64,000 nucleotides of DNA from assembly GCA_017656295.1 (NCBI GenBank), contig JACDOC010000008.1, positions 1 through 64,000 of the forward strand, written 5' to 3'. Both the position numbers and the translations under genes were made by a program. Source of the DNA: Bacillus sp. (in: firmicutes). GTDB lineage: Bacteria; Bacillota; Bacilli; Bacillales; JACDOC01. This document shows positions 43,788 through 54,699 of the stretch, one piece after another (positions within the stretch are counted from its first letter, which is position 1; every line of letters begins with the position of its first letter). A model generated the notes under the pieces. That model did no database searches and was not told where the DNA came from. It worked only from the letters and a program-made list of their open reading frames with translations.

Positions 43788-44516
43788 ATGGCTGGACATT
43801 CTAAGTGGAAAAACATTCAACGACGCAAAAATGCACAAGATGCAAAACGCGGTAAAATATTTCAAAAGTTAGCAAAAGAACTATATGTTGCGGCTAAACA
43901 AGGTGGGGGTGACCCAGAGTCTAACCCAGCATTACGACTTGTCATTGAAAAAGCAAAAGCGGCGAACATGCCGAACGATAACATTACACGGGCGATTAAT
44001 AAAGCAACTGGGAACCAAGCGGCTGAAAATTATGAAGAGATTACATATGAAGGATATGGACCAGGTGGAGTGGCCGTTATGGTGACATGTTTGACGGATA
44101 ATAAAAACCGTACCGCCTCTAACGTTCGTCTAGCCTTCTCTAAAAATGGTGGAAACCTTGGTGAAACTGGATGCGTTTCTTATTTATTTGATCGAAAAGG
44201 GTATTTAGTGATTGAACGGGAAGGACTAGAAGTCGACGAAGATGACATGCTACTACAAGTCATTGAAGCTGGAGCGGAAGAGATGGAGTCTAGTGAAGAA
44301 GTATTTGAAATTTATACCGATCCAGAAAGTTTCATGGACGTAAAAACAACGTTAGAAAATAGCGGTTTTTCGTTTGCTACTGCTGAAATTACGATGATTC
44401 CGCAAACATATACGTCATTAAATGAAGAACAAGAGGCGAAAATGGAAAAATTGCTGGATATGCTTGAAGATGACGATGATGTTCAAGATATTTACCATAA
44501 CTATCAACAACAATAA
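43788..44516 (+). CDS. yebC: YebC/PmpR family protein (YrbC)
   Basis: 242 residues starting [20 protein letters not shown], the conserved start of the family, with GAGGGGAAG upstream. Members are described as transcriptional regulators or, more recently, as factors relieving ribosome stalling at proline runs; which applies here is not visible. [15 protein letters not shown]-like and [10 protein letters not shown] segments are present. Position before bofC matches B. subtilis yrbC. Confidence 0.96.
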   Translation: MAGHSKWKNIQRRKNAQDAKRGKIFQKLAKELYVAAKQGGGDPESNPALRLVIEKAKAANMPNDNITRAINKATGNQAAENYEEITYEGYGPGGVAVMVTCLTDNKNRTASNVRLAFSKNGGNLGETGCVSYLFDRKGYLVIEREGLEVDEDDMLLQVIEAGAEEMESSEEVFEIYTDPESFMDVKTTLENSGFSFATAEITMIPQTYTSLNEEQEAKMEKLLDMLEDDDDVQDIYHNYQQQ

Positions 44517-44520
44517 TTGA

Positions 44521-44555
44521 AACGGTAGCCATTTAGTGCTACCGTTATTTTTTTT
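44521..44555 (+). terminator. Terminator after yebC
   Basis: AACGGTAGC (44521-44529), 8-base loop, GCTACCGTT (44538-44546), then ATTTTTTTT. Confidence 0.85.
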
Positions 44556-44700
44556 GCCAAAAGACTTCAGGGCCTTCGCATCAAATTAAAAAAATCGTCT
44601 AGTTTGGATTAATTTGTATTCATTGGGACAAAATAAAGTTAGCAGCTTACACTCTTCATTCACCAATCATTCATATGAGGAAGAAAATGAGGTGACCTCT

Positions 44701-45234
44701 ATGTTAGGACGAATAATCATCTTCATCTGTACGCTTACATTGGCGATATCTATCTTTTTGTTTACATCGACGAAAGAAGCGAAAGACTATGAGGCAAAGA
44801 CAGATGAAGGGATCCATGTCGCTACCCCATTACAAGTCAAAGTTATATTGCAACGCGAATATTTAGATGGGGAAATGAGTCACGAAACGGTGAATGAAAC
44901 GATTTGGGCGATGGAAGATTTTTGGGCAAAATACGACCACTGGCAGCTTGTTGATATGGATGAGAACATAGTCATCTTTAAGCAACAAGTAGAAGATATT
45001 TCTCCGTTATTAAAAGCGAACGGATATTTTGGAGTGTCGAAAGATGGAACCTTGGCGATATTTAATGGAAAAACGAATCCTTCAACGATTATTCAATCAT
45101 TTTTTCAAATTGATTTAAGCAAATTGGAAAGTAAAAAACGGGAAGAATTAATGAATGGAATTCCGGTACGAACAAAAGAGCGCTACTTTGAATTGATTGA
45201 AACATTTAAGTCATATTCTCTCCCTCAACAATGA
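44701..45234 (+). CDS. bofC: Intercompartmental checkpoint protein BofC
   Basis: 177 residues. The ATG with AGGTGA upstream gives one N-terminal membrane or signal segment (about 4-22), then the BofC domains (LQVKVILQREYLDGEMS; DISPLLKANGYFGVSKDG; IQSFFQIDLSKLES) which align clearly with B. subtilis BofC. BofC acts in the forespore intermembrane space to hold back SpoIVB signalling and so the SpoIVFB/sigma-K checkpoint encoded in this same window. An upstream extension of the frame has no ribosome site. Confidence 0.93.
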   Translation: MLGRIIIFICTLTLAISIFLFTSTKEAKDYEAKTDEGIHVATPLQVKVILQREYLDGEMSHETVNETIWAMEDFWAKYDHWQLVDMDENIVIFKQQVEDISPLLKANGYFGVSKDGTLAIFNGKTNPSTIIQSFFQIDLSKLESKKREELMNGIPVRTKERYFELIETFKSYSLPQQ

Positions 45235-45261
45235 AAGGACAGGCCGATACTGTCCTTTTTC
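45234..45261 (+). terminator. Terminator after bofC
   Basis: AAAGGACAG (45234-45242), 7-base loop, CTGTCCTTT (45250-45258), then TT and C; the stem touches the stop codon. Confidence 0.8.
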
Positions 45262-45416
45262 TTGTGGTAACGGTTGTTTTTTAGAGAAGAACAGAAGATA
45301 ATATAAGAACAGATGTTTTTATGTTTAGCTTTTCTGTACGCGTTCGGTAGACATTCCGTTTATAATCGAAGCAGATTTATGATAGAATGAAGCATGGTAA
45401 AGAGGAGAGAAGACGG

Positions 45417-46025
45417 TTGTACGAACATATTAAAGGAATTGTCGATTATATAGGTCCAGAATACGTTGTTGTAGAAAACAACGGAATTGGGTATCAACTC
45501 TTCACGCCCAATCCGTACCAATTTTCCAAATACGAAGGACAAGAAGTGAAAGTATATACATATCAATACGTTCGGGAAGATCTTATTCATCTTTATGGGT
45601 TTTTATCACGTGAAGAAAAGTTGATGTTTTTAAAACTTTTAAATGTCTCAGGGATTGGGCCGAAAGGGGCCCTCGCTATTTTAGCTTCAGGGGAACCAGC
45701 TCAAGTCATTCAAGCCATTGAAGAGGAAGATGAAGCCTTTTTAACGAAATTTCCTGGTGTAGGGAAAAAGACGGCACGGCAAATGATATTAGACTTGAAA
45801 GGGAAACTAGCGGAAGTTGTTCCTGATTTTGTACCAAACTTGTTTAATGTAGAAAAGCTCGATCAAAAGAAGCAAGAGCAAGCCGAACTGGAAGAAGCCC
45901 TGTTAGCGTTAAAAGCGCTAGGCTATTCAGAAAAAGAAATTAAAAAGATTACACCAACATTGCAGCAAGAATCGTTATCTACGGATGAATTTATTAAAAA
46001 AGCGTTGCAATTACTTTTAAAGTAA
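45417..46025 (+). CDS. ruvA: Holliday junction DNA-binding protein RuvA
   Basis: 202 residues from TTG, with AGGAG 9 bases upstream; homologues start at this point, so the ATG 30 bases earlier is rejected. OB-fold domain (about 1-65), helix-hairpin-helix pair ([16 protein letters not shown] and [13 protein letters not shown]) and a C-terminal domain (about 150-202) that binds RuvB. RuvA tetramers hold the four-way junction. Confidence 0.97.
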   Translation: MYEHIKGIVDYIGPEYVVVENNGIGYQLFTPNPYQFSKYEGQEVKVYTYQYVREDLIHLYGFLSREEKLMFLKLLNVSGIGPKGALAILASGEPAQVIQAIEEEDEAFLTKFPGVGKKTARQMILDLKGKLAEVVPDFVPNLFNVEKLDQKKQEQAELEEALLALKALGYSEKEIKKITPTLQQESLSTDEFIKKALQLLLK

Positions 46026-46038
46026 AGGGGGGATCGGA

Positions 46039-47043
46039 ATGGACGAGCGCCTTGTCTCGACGGAAGCGGAAGCGATGGAGCAAAGGTTTGAACAAAGCTT
46101 ACGCCCTCAAAGGTTAGCACAATATATCGGCCAAGATAAAGTAAAGTCCAATTTAGAAGTATTTATTGAAGCGGCAAAAATGCGAAAAGAAACGCTCGAT
46201 CATGTGTTACTTTACGGTCCACCAGGACTTGGAAAAACCACTTTAGCTACCGTCATTGCGAATGAAATGGGCGTCAACATTAAAACCACGTCCGGTCCAG
46301 CCATTGAGCGCCCTGGTGATTTAGCAGCCATTTTAACATCGTTAGAGCCAGGGGATGTGCTTTTTATTGATGAAATCCATCGTCTGCATCGCTCCATAGA
46401 AGAAGTACTTTATCCCGCGATGGAAGATTTTTGTTTAGATATTGTAATCGGAAAAGGCCCAAGTGCCCGCTCGGTACGCCTTGACCTTCCTCCGTTTACG
46501 TTAATTGGGGCGACGACTCGCGCTGGTGCTCTTTCAGCGCCATTGCGTGACCGATTTGGAGTGTTGAGTCGGTTAGAATATTATACGGTGGAACAACTAA
46601 CCCAAATTGTCGAGCGCACTTCCGATATCCTCGGGGCAGACATTGAAAGGCAAGGAGCGGAAGAGATTGCTCGGCGTTCACGTGGGACACCACGGATTGC
46701 GAACCGTTTGTTACGTCGCGTCCGTGATTACGCTCAAGTTCGTGGAGATGGAAAAATTACACTTGCTTTAGCGAACGAAGCACTCACCTTATTACAAGTC
46801 GATCGACTTGGACTTGACCACATTGATCATAAGTTGTTAAAGGGAATTATTGAAAAGTTTCGTGGCGGCCCGGTTGGTCTAGAAACGATTGCCGCTACGA
46901 TTGGAGAGGAAGCCCATACGATTGAGGACGTGTACGAACCATACTTACTTCAAATTGGCTTTTTGCAACGCACCCCTCGTGGGCGGATGGTGACAGAACA
47001 AGTGTACCGTCATTTTCAAATGGAGGTGCCAAATGAACGATGA
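46039..47043 (+). CDS. ruvB: Holliday junction helicase RuvB
   Basis: 334 residues, AAA+ motor that drives branch migration with RuvA. Walker [10 protein letters not shown] at 60-68, Walker B FIDEIHR near 113, sensor [18 protein letters not shown] and a C-terminal winged helix. AAAGGGGGG precedes the ATG. It overlaps the next small gene by four bases. Confidence 0.98.
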   Translation: MDERLVSTEAEAMEQRFEQSLRPQRLAQYIGQDKVKSNLEVFIEAAKMRKETLDHVLLYGPPGLGKTTLATVIANEMGVNIKTTSGPAIERPGDLAAILTSLEPGDVLFIDEIHRLHRSIEEVLYPAMEDFCLDIVIGKGPSARSVRLDLPPFTLIGATTRAGALSAPLRDRFGVLSRLEYYTVEQLTQIVERTSDILGADIERQGAEEIARRSRGTPRIANRLLRRVRDYAQVRGDGKITLALANEALTLLQVDRLGLDHIDHKLLKGIIEKFRGGPVGLETIAATIGEEAHTIEDVYEPYLLQIGFLQRTPRGRMVTEQVYRHFQMEVPNER

Positions 47044-47243
47044 ATGTTCCAAAAATGCTCATGTTTATCGGTGTATTGATATTTGTCATCGGTTTTTTAG
47101 CCCAGTTTATTAAAATTGGCAAATTACCAGGGGACATTTTAATAAAAAAAGGAAATACGACGTTTTATTTTCCCATTATGACGTCCATCTTGTTAAGTGT
47201 ATTATTATCTCTCGTGTTCTATTTTCTAGGAAAGTTCAAATAA
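47040..47243 (+). CDS. DUF2905 small membrane protein
   Basis: 67 residues with two transmembrane helices (about 5-22 and 44-64) separated by the conserved motif [22 protein letters not shown] of which GKLPGDI is the DUF2905 hallmark. The family commonly follows ruvB in Bacillaceae; function unknown. ATG overlaps the ruvB stop, so expression is coupled. Confidence 0.88.
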   Translation: MNVPKMLMFIGVLIFVIGFLAQFIKIGKLPGDILIKKGNTTFYFPIMTSILLSVLLSLVFYFLGKFK

Positions 47244-47265
47244 CTTTTACGTAAGGGTGACAGCA

Positions 47266-49457
<2,192 letters not shown>

Positions 49458-49485
49458 ATTAACCATGAAAGGAGGGAAAAGAAAG

Positions 49486-49755
49486 ATGGAATTGATATAC
49501 CAATTACTTCCGTTTTTACTAATGATTGCGATCTTTTACTTCCTCTTAATTCGTCCGCAACAAAAACGACAACGGGCGATTCAAGATATGCAAAACAATT
49601 TGCAAAAAGGAGATAAGATCGTTACAATCGGTGGTTTACATGGAATCATTGATTCGTTAGACGAAGATAAAATCGTCATTAAATGTGGCGATGGAAGCCG
49701 TCTTACATACGATCGCTCCGCCGTGCGCGAAGTGATTGAATCTGCTAATAAATAA
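49486..49755 (+). CDS. yajC: Sec translocon accessory protein YajC
   Basis: 89 residues with one N-terminal transmembrane helix (about 4-22), the family motif FLLIRPQQKRQRAIQ and a small beta domain (GDKIVTIGGLHGII). YajC associates with SecDF, encoded 5 kb downstream. AAAGGAGGG is 9 bases before the ATG. A terminator follows at once. Confidence 0.96.
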   Translation: MELIYQLLPFLLMIAIFYFLLIRPQQKRQRAIQDMQNNLQKGDKIVTIGGLHGIIDSLDEDKIVIKCGDGSRLTYDRSAVREVIESANK

Positions 49756-49757
49756 TA

Positions 49758-49799
49758 AAAAAGGAGAACTGCTTTTAAAGAAAGCTAGTTCTCCTTTTT
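49758..49799 (+). terminator. Terminator after yajC
   Basis: AAAAAGGAGAACT (49758-49770) and AGTTCTCCTTTTT (49787-49799) form a 13-bp stem, with an inner GCTTT/AAAGC extension. Confidence 0.88.
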
Positions 49800-49803
49800 C
49801 ATT

Positions 49804-49960
49804 GCGCGCGCCCAGCAAAGCTGTTCTGCTAGTTGGTGCAAGTCCAACCCGAGTAAGTGCCAAGACGCTCGGTAGCTGACAGGCAACTGGAGGAGAAATC
49901 CAGGCCAGCGCCCTGTGACAAAGTAACTCTCTAGAAGAGTGCAAGTGAAATAACAGCAAG
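49804..49960 (+). mobile_element. Group II intron 5' remnant
   Basis: The stretch GCGCGCCCAGCAAAGCTG, then GTTGGTGCAAGTCCAAC, CGAGTAAGTGCCAAGACGCT, GCTGACAGGCAACTGG, GTGACAAAGTAAC and GTGCAAGTGAAATAACAGC reads like domain I of a bacterial group II intron. Only about 160 bp remain; no reverse transcriptase or domain V follows. It begins four bases after the yajC terminator, and class C introns are known to insert behind terminators. Recognised from memory; a covariance search is needed. Confidence 0.55.
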
Positions 49961-50012
49961 AGTTATCCACAGTTATTTTAGGGTAGAGCCTTTCTTTTAG
50001 AGGTATCTTCTA

Positions 50013-50378
50013 TTATGAGGCTTCTCTATGAGATCCCCCAATGAGATTAACACCAAGGATGCCACCCATCATGGCGACTAACACGTAGCACGTATGATAG
50101 ATCCATTGTTGAACTGTAAATAACGTATCGTGTCCTAAATATTGGTATAAGAAAATGATGAGTGTATATCCCCCGCCTGTCAATCCGCCAATAAGCCACC
50201 CTTTTTCTTTCGCTTTTCCTCCAGAAATAAACCCACCGATAAATAAGCCGATAAAAGAAACAATTGTAATGAACAATTGAAATGACTGTTCTTGTAGGGA
50301 GCTAAATCGGAGGACGATTGATAAAATCAAGCTTAATATCATCGCAATTACAAAAATCGTAACAAGGCCATAAATCAC
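50013..50378 (-). CDS. yrzE: TIGR04086-family membrane protein (YrzE-like)
   Basis: 121 residues from the only ordinary start (GTG), four transmembrane helices and the conserved loop GGFISGGKAKEKGWLIGGLTGG. Function unknown. The GTG has no ribosome site, while GGAGG at 50418-50414 is 8 bases before an ATC codon (50405) that would add nine residues resembling homologues (KPKKYGGAV). The true start may therefore be ATC. It is alone on the minus strand between yajC and a transporter. Confidence 0.85.
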   Translation of the reverse strand: MIYGLVTIFVIAMILSLILSIVLRFSSLQEQSFQLFITIVSFIGLFIGGFISGGKAKEKGWLIGGLTGGGYTLIIFLYQYLGHDTLFTVQQWIYHTCYVLVAMMGGILGVNLIGGSHREAS

Positions 50379-50546
50379 GGCACCACCATATTTTTTTGGT
50401 TTGATAAGAATTCCCTCCCCCTAAAAGTTATAAACAATTTCTCCTCTAGTACATGCATATGTTTGTCATAGATAAATAGAATAGAAATTTTTTTTGTACA
50501 AGTTTCATACAATGATATGAACCCATCGGTAAGGGGGGAGTGTTAC

Positions 50547-51836
50547 ATGGTACCAATTGTTGTACTTTGTATTTTTATCATTAGTTATATTTTGTTAATT
50601 ACGGAAACATGGGACCGGATGCTAGTTGCGGGCGCTGGAGGGGTCGCCATGCTGATTGTTGGTGCCTTTACCATCCATGATGCCCTATTTACGTATATAG
50701 ATTGGAAAACGATTGCTTTGTTATTTGCCATGATGTTAATTGTATCGATTACGAGCCAAACTGGATTTTTTGAATATATAGCTATTCGGTTAGCCCAAAT
50801 GGTTCGTGGAGATGGTATTTTGCTTCTTATTCTCTTTTTTTTACTATCTGCTGTCGGTTCAGCTTTTTTGGCCAATGTAACGGTTGCAATGTTGATTGTA
50901 CCGATTTTATTTACCTTAACACGGTTGTTACAATTGCCACCGACTCCTTATATGATTGCTACCATTTTAAGCTGTAATATTGGAGGGACAGCCACCCTTA
51001 TTGGAGATCCCCCAAATATGATGATTGGGCAGACGGTCCAGCATTTAACGTTTAATGCGTTTTTGCAAAATTTACTCCCTGTCGTTCTTCTCATCATGTT
51101 TATCACAATTCTGTTGATTGCTGTTTTATATCGTGAACAACTGTATGTAAAAAGAGAGAAGCAGCTATTATTGGCTGGAATCCGTGCAGCTAACTATTTA
51201 AAAAAGGAGAAAGGACTTTATCCGTCCATAATTGTTCTTAGTATGGTCATGCTCGGATTTATGTTGTACCCTCTTCTCCATTTAGATGTAACCACCGTGG
51301 CCTTAGCGGGGGCAGTATTGTTATTATTATTGCTTCAACGCGTGTATCAACCGGAAGAAGTATTAAAACAAGTCGAATGGGGAACGATCTTTTTCTTTAT
51401 CGGGCTCTTTTTAATCGTAGGGGGATTGGAAGAAGCGGGATTTATCGATGAATTAGCCCGAAGTATCATTCGGATAACCGAAGGGGACATGGTGAAGACG
51501 TCTTTATTTATTTTGTGGAGTACAGGGATATTATCGGCATTTATTGATAATATTCCGTTTGTCGCTGCTATGATTCCGGTGTTACAAGAATTTCAAGAAA
51601 TCGGTATTATGCATATGGATCCTCTTTGGTGGTCGTTAGCCCTCGGTGCATGTTTAGGTGGTAATGGAACGTTACTCGGATCATCGTCTAATCTCGTCAT
51701 AGCTGGTCTTGCTGCTAGAGAGCAAGCCCCGGTTTCTTTTCGAGAATATTTATGGATTGGGATGCCAATTATGTTTCTTTCCTTAATTATTTCCACCATC
51801 TATGTCTATGTTCGCTATCTTCTTCCTTTTATGTAA
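50547..51836 (+). CDS. ArsB/NhaD-type ion transporter
   Basis: 429 residues with about 11-12 transmembrane helices and the duplicated ion-transporter (IT) superfamily fold. Motifs [20 protein letters not shown] and [21 protein letters not shown] mark the two repeats and are typical of ArsB/NhaD/SLC13-like permeases. Substrate (arsenite, sodium or an anion) cannot be read from sequence. The ATG follows GGGGGAG; an upstream ATG lacks support. No arsenic regulator or arsC is nearby. B. subtilis has no such gene here. Confidence 0.88.
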   Translation: MVPIVVLCIFIISYILLITETWDRMLVAGAGGVAMLIVGAFTIHDALFTYIDWKTIALLFAMMLIVSITSQTGFFEYIAIRLAQMVRGDGILLLILFFLLSAVGSAFLANVTVAMLIVPILFTLTRLLQLPPTPYMIATILSCNIGGTATLIGDPPNMMIGQTVQHLTFNAFLQNLLPVVLLIMFITILLIAVLYREQLYVKREKQLLLAGIRAANYLKKEKGLYPSIIVLSMVMLGFMLYPLLHLDVTTVALAGAVLLLLLLQRVYQPEEVLKQVEWGTIFFFIGLFLIVGGLEEAGFIDELARSIIRITEGDMVKTSLFILWSTGILSAFIDNIPFVAAMIPVLQEFQEIGIMHMDPLWWSLALGACLGGNGTLLGSSSNLVIAGLAAREQAPVSFREYLWIGMPIMFLSLIISTIYVYVRYLLPFM

Positions 51837-51898
51837 CGCATGGATTTTACGTTCTCATCCATACTAAACATAAACAAATTGGAAGGAGTTTAACCAAG

Positions 51899-52552
51899 GT
51901 GGAAGAATTAAGCATAATCATCCTACGAACAGCTTTGTTATATGTTCTTATTTTAATTATTTTCCGAGTTATGGGGAAAAGAGAAATTGGCGAACTAAGT
52001 TTACTCGACTTAGTTGTTTTTATCATGATAGCTGAAATCGCGGTATTAGGTATTGAAGATCCGAAAGATCCGTTTATTCATACGGCAGGGCCCATGCTTT
52101 TATTAATGTTGATTCAACTGGTTAGCGCATGGCTTTCCTTGAAAAGTCAAAAAGTCCGTTCCTTTGTAGAAGGAAGACCGACGATCATTATCAATCAAGG
52201 GCGGATTGATGAAAAGGCGATGAAATCACAACGGTATAACTTTGATGACCTGTTGGTACAACTTCGTGAAAAAGATATCAATAATATTGCAGATGTAGAA
52301 TATGCGATATTAGAACCTTCTGGAAGGCTATCCGTCTTTAAAAAAAGAAAAAATAGTATAAAAGAAAATACCTTTACACTTCCGCTTATTTTAGATGGGA
52401 AAATTCAACAAGAAAATTTATCGAAAATCAATCAAACCATTCATTGGTTAAAAGAGGAATTAAAGAAAAAGGGTTACGAAAACATTGAAGATATATCATT
52501 TTGTAGTTATCAAAATGGTGAATTTTACATTGATGAAAAAGACCCTCGTTAA
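51899..52552 (+). CDS. DUF421/YetF-family membrane protein (YrbG-like)
   Basis: 217 residues from GTG with GGAAGGAG 10 bases upstream; the frame continues upstream into the transporter but without a site. Three N-terminal transmembrane helices contain [21 protein letters not shown], the DUF421 signature, and the C-terminal soluble domain (about 85-217) has [17 protein letters not shown]. YetF-type proteins are membrane-associated; some sit in spore membranes and influence germination. Position before spoVB matches B. subtilis yrbG. Confidence 0.9.
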   Translation: MEELSIIILRTALLYVLILIIFRVMGKREIGELSLLDLVVFIMIAEIAVLGIEDPKDPFIHTAGPMLLLMLIQLVSAWLSLKSQKVRSFVEGRPTIIINQGRIDEKAMKSQRYNFDDLLVQLREKDINNIADVEYAILEPSGRLSVFKKRKNSIKENTFTLPLILDGKIQQENLSKINQTIHWLKEELKKKGYENIEDISFCSYQNGEFYIDEKDPR

Positions 52553-52569
52553 ATACGAGGGTCTTTTTC
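52535..52569. terminator. Bidirectional terminator between DUF421 gene and spoVB
   Basis: A 15-bp stem (52535-52549 with 52555-52569) with a 5-base loop spans the DUF421 stop codon; A and T tracts at the ends suit both converging genes. Confidence 0.85.
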
Positions 52570-52579
52570 TATCCAATTT

Positions 52580-54124
52580 TTATTTTAACCAAGTGCGTAA
52601 AAACGGAATGCGTTGTAAGTCTTCTTTTCGTAACAAACGTAGAGCAAATAGCAAAAGGCAGTAAAAAATGGTGGTTAATGTTACGGAACTTAGGAGGTTT
52701 CCGATTAGGTTGACCATTGATAAGTGGTTAATGAGCCATTTTCCAACTAAACTACTGGCCACAACAATCAAGATAAATTTTACATAATCAGAAACGACAA
52801 TGGTCATAGGGACGACTTTTAACACCGTTACAAAATGTAACAAAGTTACAAGAACAAAGCCAGTAATAATACCAAGGGCTGCACCATGTATACCAAACAT
52901 CGGTTGGGAAGCTAGAATGAAAATTGTACCAATCTTGACAATGGCCCCTATAAAGCTATTAATCATTCCTGCTTTTGCTAAGTTCAGGGCTTGTAAAACG
53001 GCTTGCAATGGCCCTTGATAATAATAAAAGATGAAGAACGGAGCCATAAGTTGTAGTAAGGCAACACCACTTGTAGAATTATACATCAATTTCATAATTG
53101 GTGTTGCAAACGTATACAAGACTACGACTGCTATCCCCCCTGTAAGAAGGGCAAATCGTAATGCTTGTTGAACACGATGCTCGACCGTTTGATAATGTTT
53201 TTGGGCGTACGCTTCGCTAATGGCCGGGACAAGACTCGTCGAGAGTGAATACGTAATAAAAGAAGGTAGCATCAACAGCGGAAGAGCGTAACCTGTTAAC
53301 ACTCCGTATTGTTTGGTTGCTTCTGTAGCAAGTACACCAGCAATCGCTAGGCTATGAACGACAACAATTGGTTCGAAAAACCAAGAAATCGACCCAATAA
53401 GTCGGCTTCCTGTAGCTGGTAAAGCGATGCTCATTAGTTCAAAAAATGTATGTTTCCCTTTGAGAAAATATTGGAAAAATTGACGGCGTAACCGAAATTT
53501 TTTCCGAAGTTTAAACATCGTTACCAAATAGATAAGTGAAGCAAGTTCACCGATGATCGATGCGAGCATCGCTCCCGCCGCTGCGTATTCAATTCCAAGC
53601 GGTAAAAAGGCTTTCGTTAAAACAGCAATTAATGTAATACGAACAAGTTGTTCTAAAATTTGTGAAATAGCCGCAGGTTTCATGTTTTGGCGGCCCTGAA
53701 AATAACCACGAATGACAGATGAGACAGCAATAATGGGAATGATTGGCGAGATGGCCGCTAAAGGGTAGTACGTCCGCGGATCTGTATAAAGTGTTTCGGC
53801 TAAAAATGGTGCTAGTAAGATGAGGCCTGGTGTAAATAAAAGCGACAGAGTTAACGTCGTTGCCAACGAGACGACTAAAATTTTTTTCACTTTGCGATAA
53901 TCGTGTTGTGCAAGGGCTTCGGCGACAAATTTTGAGATGGCCACCGGAAGTCCTAACTGGGTAATCGTGATGACTAAAATAAGGGTTGGAAAGGTCATCA
54001 TAAAGAGACCGACCCCTTCTTCACCGATAAATCGGGCCACTATTATTCGATTTATAAACCCTAAAATTCTAGTAATTAGACCTGCCGCCATAAGGATGAT
54101 CGTACCTTTTAGGAATTTAGACAT
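52580..54124 (-). CDS. spoVB: Stage V sporulation protein B (MurJ-like flippase)
   Basis: 514 residues, about 14 transmembrane helices, MATE/MVF (polysaccharide biosynthesis) superfamily. N-terminus FLKGTIILMAAGLITRILGF with IRGYFQGRQNMKP matches SpoVB, required for spore cortex and probably flipping peptidoglycan precursor across the outer forespore membrane. It runs opposite to the neighbours, converging on the DUF421 gene. GGGAG lies close to the ATG. Confidence 0.95.
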   Translation of the reverse strand: MSKFLKGTIILMAAGLITRILGFINRIIVARFIGEEGVGLFMMTFPTLILVITITQLGLPVAISKFVAEALAQHDYRKVKKILVVSLATTLTLSLLFTPGLILLAPFLAETLYTDPRTYYPLAAISPIIPIIAVSSVIRGYFQGRQNMKPAAISQILEQLVRITLIAVLTKAFLPLGIEYAAAGAMLASIIGELASLIYLVTMFKLRKKFRLRRQFFQYFLKGKHTFFELMSIALPATGSRLIGSISWFFEPIVVVHSLAIAGVLATEATKQYGVLTGYALPLLMLPSFITYSLSTSLVPAISEAYAQKHYQTVEHRVQQALRFALLTGGIAVVVLYTFATPIMKLMYNSTSGVALLQLMAPFFIFYYYQGPLQAVLQALNLAKAGMINSFIGAIVKIGTIFILASQPMFGIHGAALGIITGFVLVTLLHFVTVLKVVPMTIVVSDYVKFILIVVASSLVGKWLINHLSMVNLIGNLLSSVTLTTIFYCLLLFALRLLRKEDLQRIPFLRTWLK

Positions 54125-54299
54125 ACGACTCCCTGCCTTCTCAAAAATGGAAAATTCATATACAATGATATATATGCATGAAGTAGGACAAAGAATGACA
54201 AGCGACCTTATTTCTATATTGCACTATTTAGTGTACCGTCGTTTAAATGGAGTTTTCTTTATTTTCAAAAAAATAATTTGTGAAGACAGGGGAGATGTT

Positions 54300-54617
54300 A
54301 TGCAAGGTCATCCTTATGAGAAATATTTTGAACAGTTAAAGCCTGCACTTCTTAGTAAAGTCGAGGAGTTTGAAGTTCTTGGTTATGATGATGTAACGAC
54401 CGATCAACTGTGGACGTATTTGTTAAGAAAAAAATGGAAAAATGTGAAGGAAGAAAAAAAATTATTTCAATTAGTGAATGATATATTGTCTATTAAACCG
54501 ACCGAATACATGACGTTTGCCACCGTAGAAGCGTACCGATCTCCGAATTGGTTCGTCGATTTAGATGAAGAAGAGTTGCGAGAGTTGTTACGCTCAAAGC
54601 CTAGGGGCAAAATTTGA
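54300..54617 (+). CDS. comN: Post-transcriptional regulator ComN (YrzD)
   Basis: 105 residues, soluble and helical, matching the Bacillus ComN family (YEKYFEQLKPALLSKVEEF; DQLWTYLLRKKWKNV). In B. subtilis ComN controls comE mRNA post-transcriptionally and localises to poles. GGGGAG precedes the ATG. It ends within the secDF -35 box. Confidence 0.87.
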   Translation: MQGHPYEKYFEQLKPALLSKVEEFEVLGYDDVTTDQLWTYLLRKKWKNVKEEKKLFQLVNDILSIKPTEYMTFATVEAYRSPNWFVDLDEEELRELLRSKPRGKI

Positions 54618-54642
54618 CAGCTTTCATTATCTACTCCATAAT
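54614..54642 (+). promoter_or_regulatory. Sigma-A promoter of secDF
   Basis: TTGACA (54614-54619), 17-bp spacer, CATAAT (54637-54642). The -35 overlaps the comN stop codon; the secDF start is 58 bp downstream. Confidence 0.75.
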
Positions 54643-54699
54643 GTAAATGGAAAATTAGGCAGCTTGTTGTGGTACATAACTAAGGAGGAACTTAGCATA

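Noticed and set aside
45361-45366. TATAAT before ruvA as a promoter
   Set aside because: No acceptable -35 at 16-18 bp and no extended -10; left unannotated.
49804-49960. Cobalamin riboswitch
   Set aside because: Has some G/C-rich stem similarity but no B12-box, and no B12-related gene follows on this strand.
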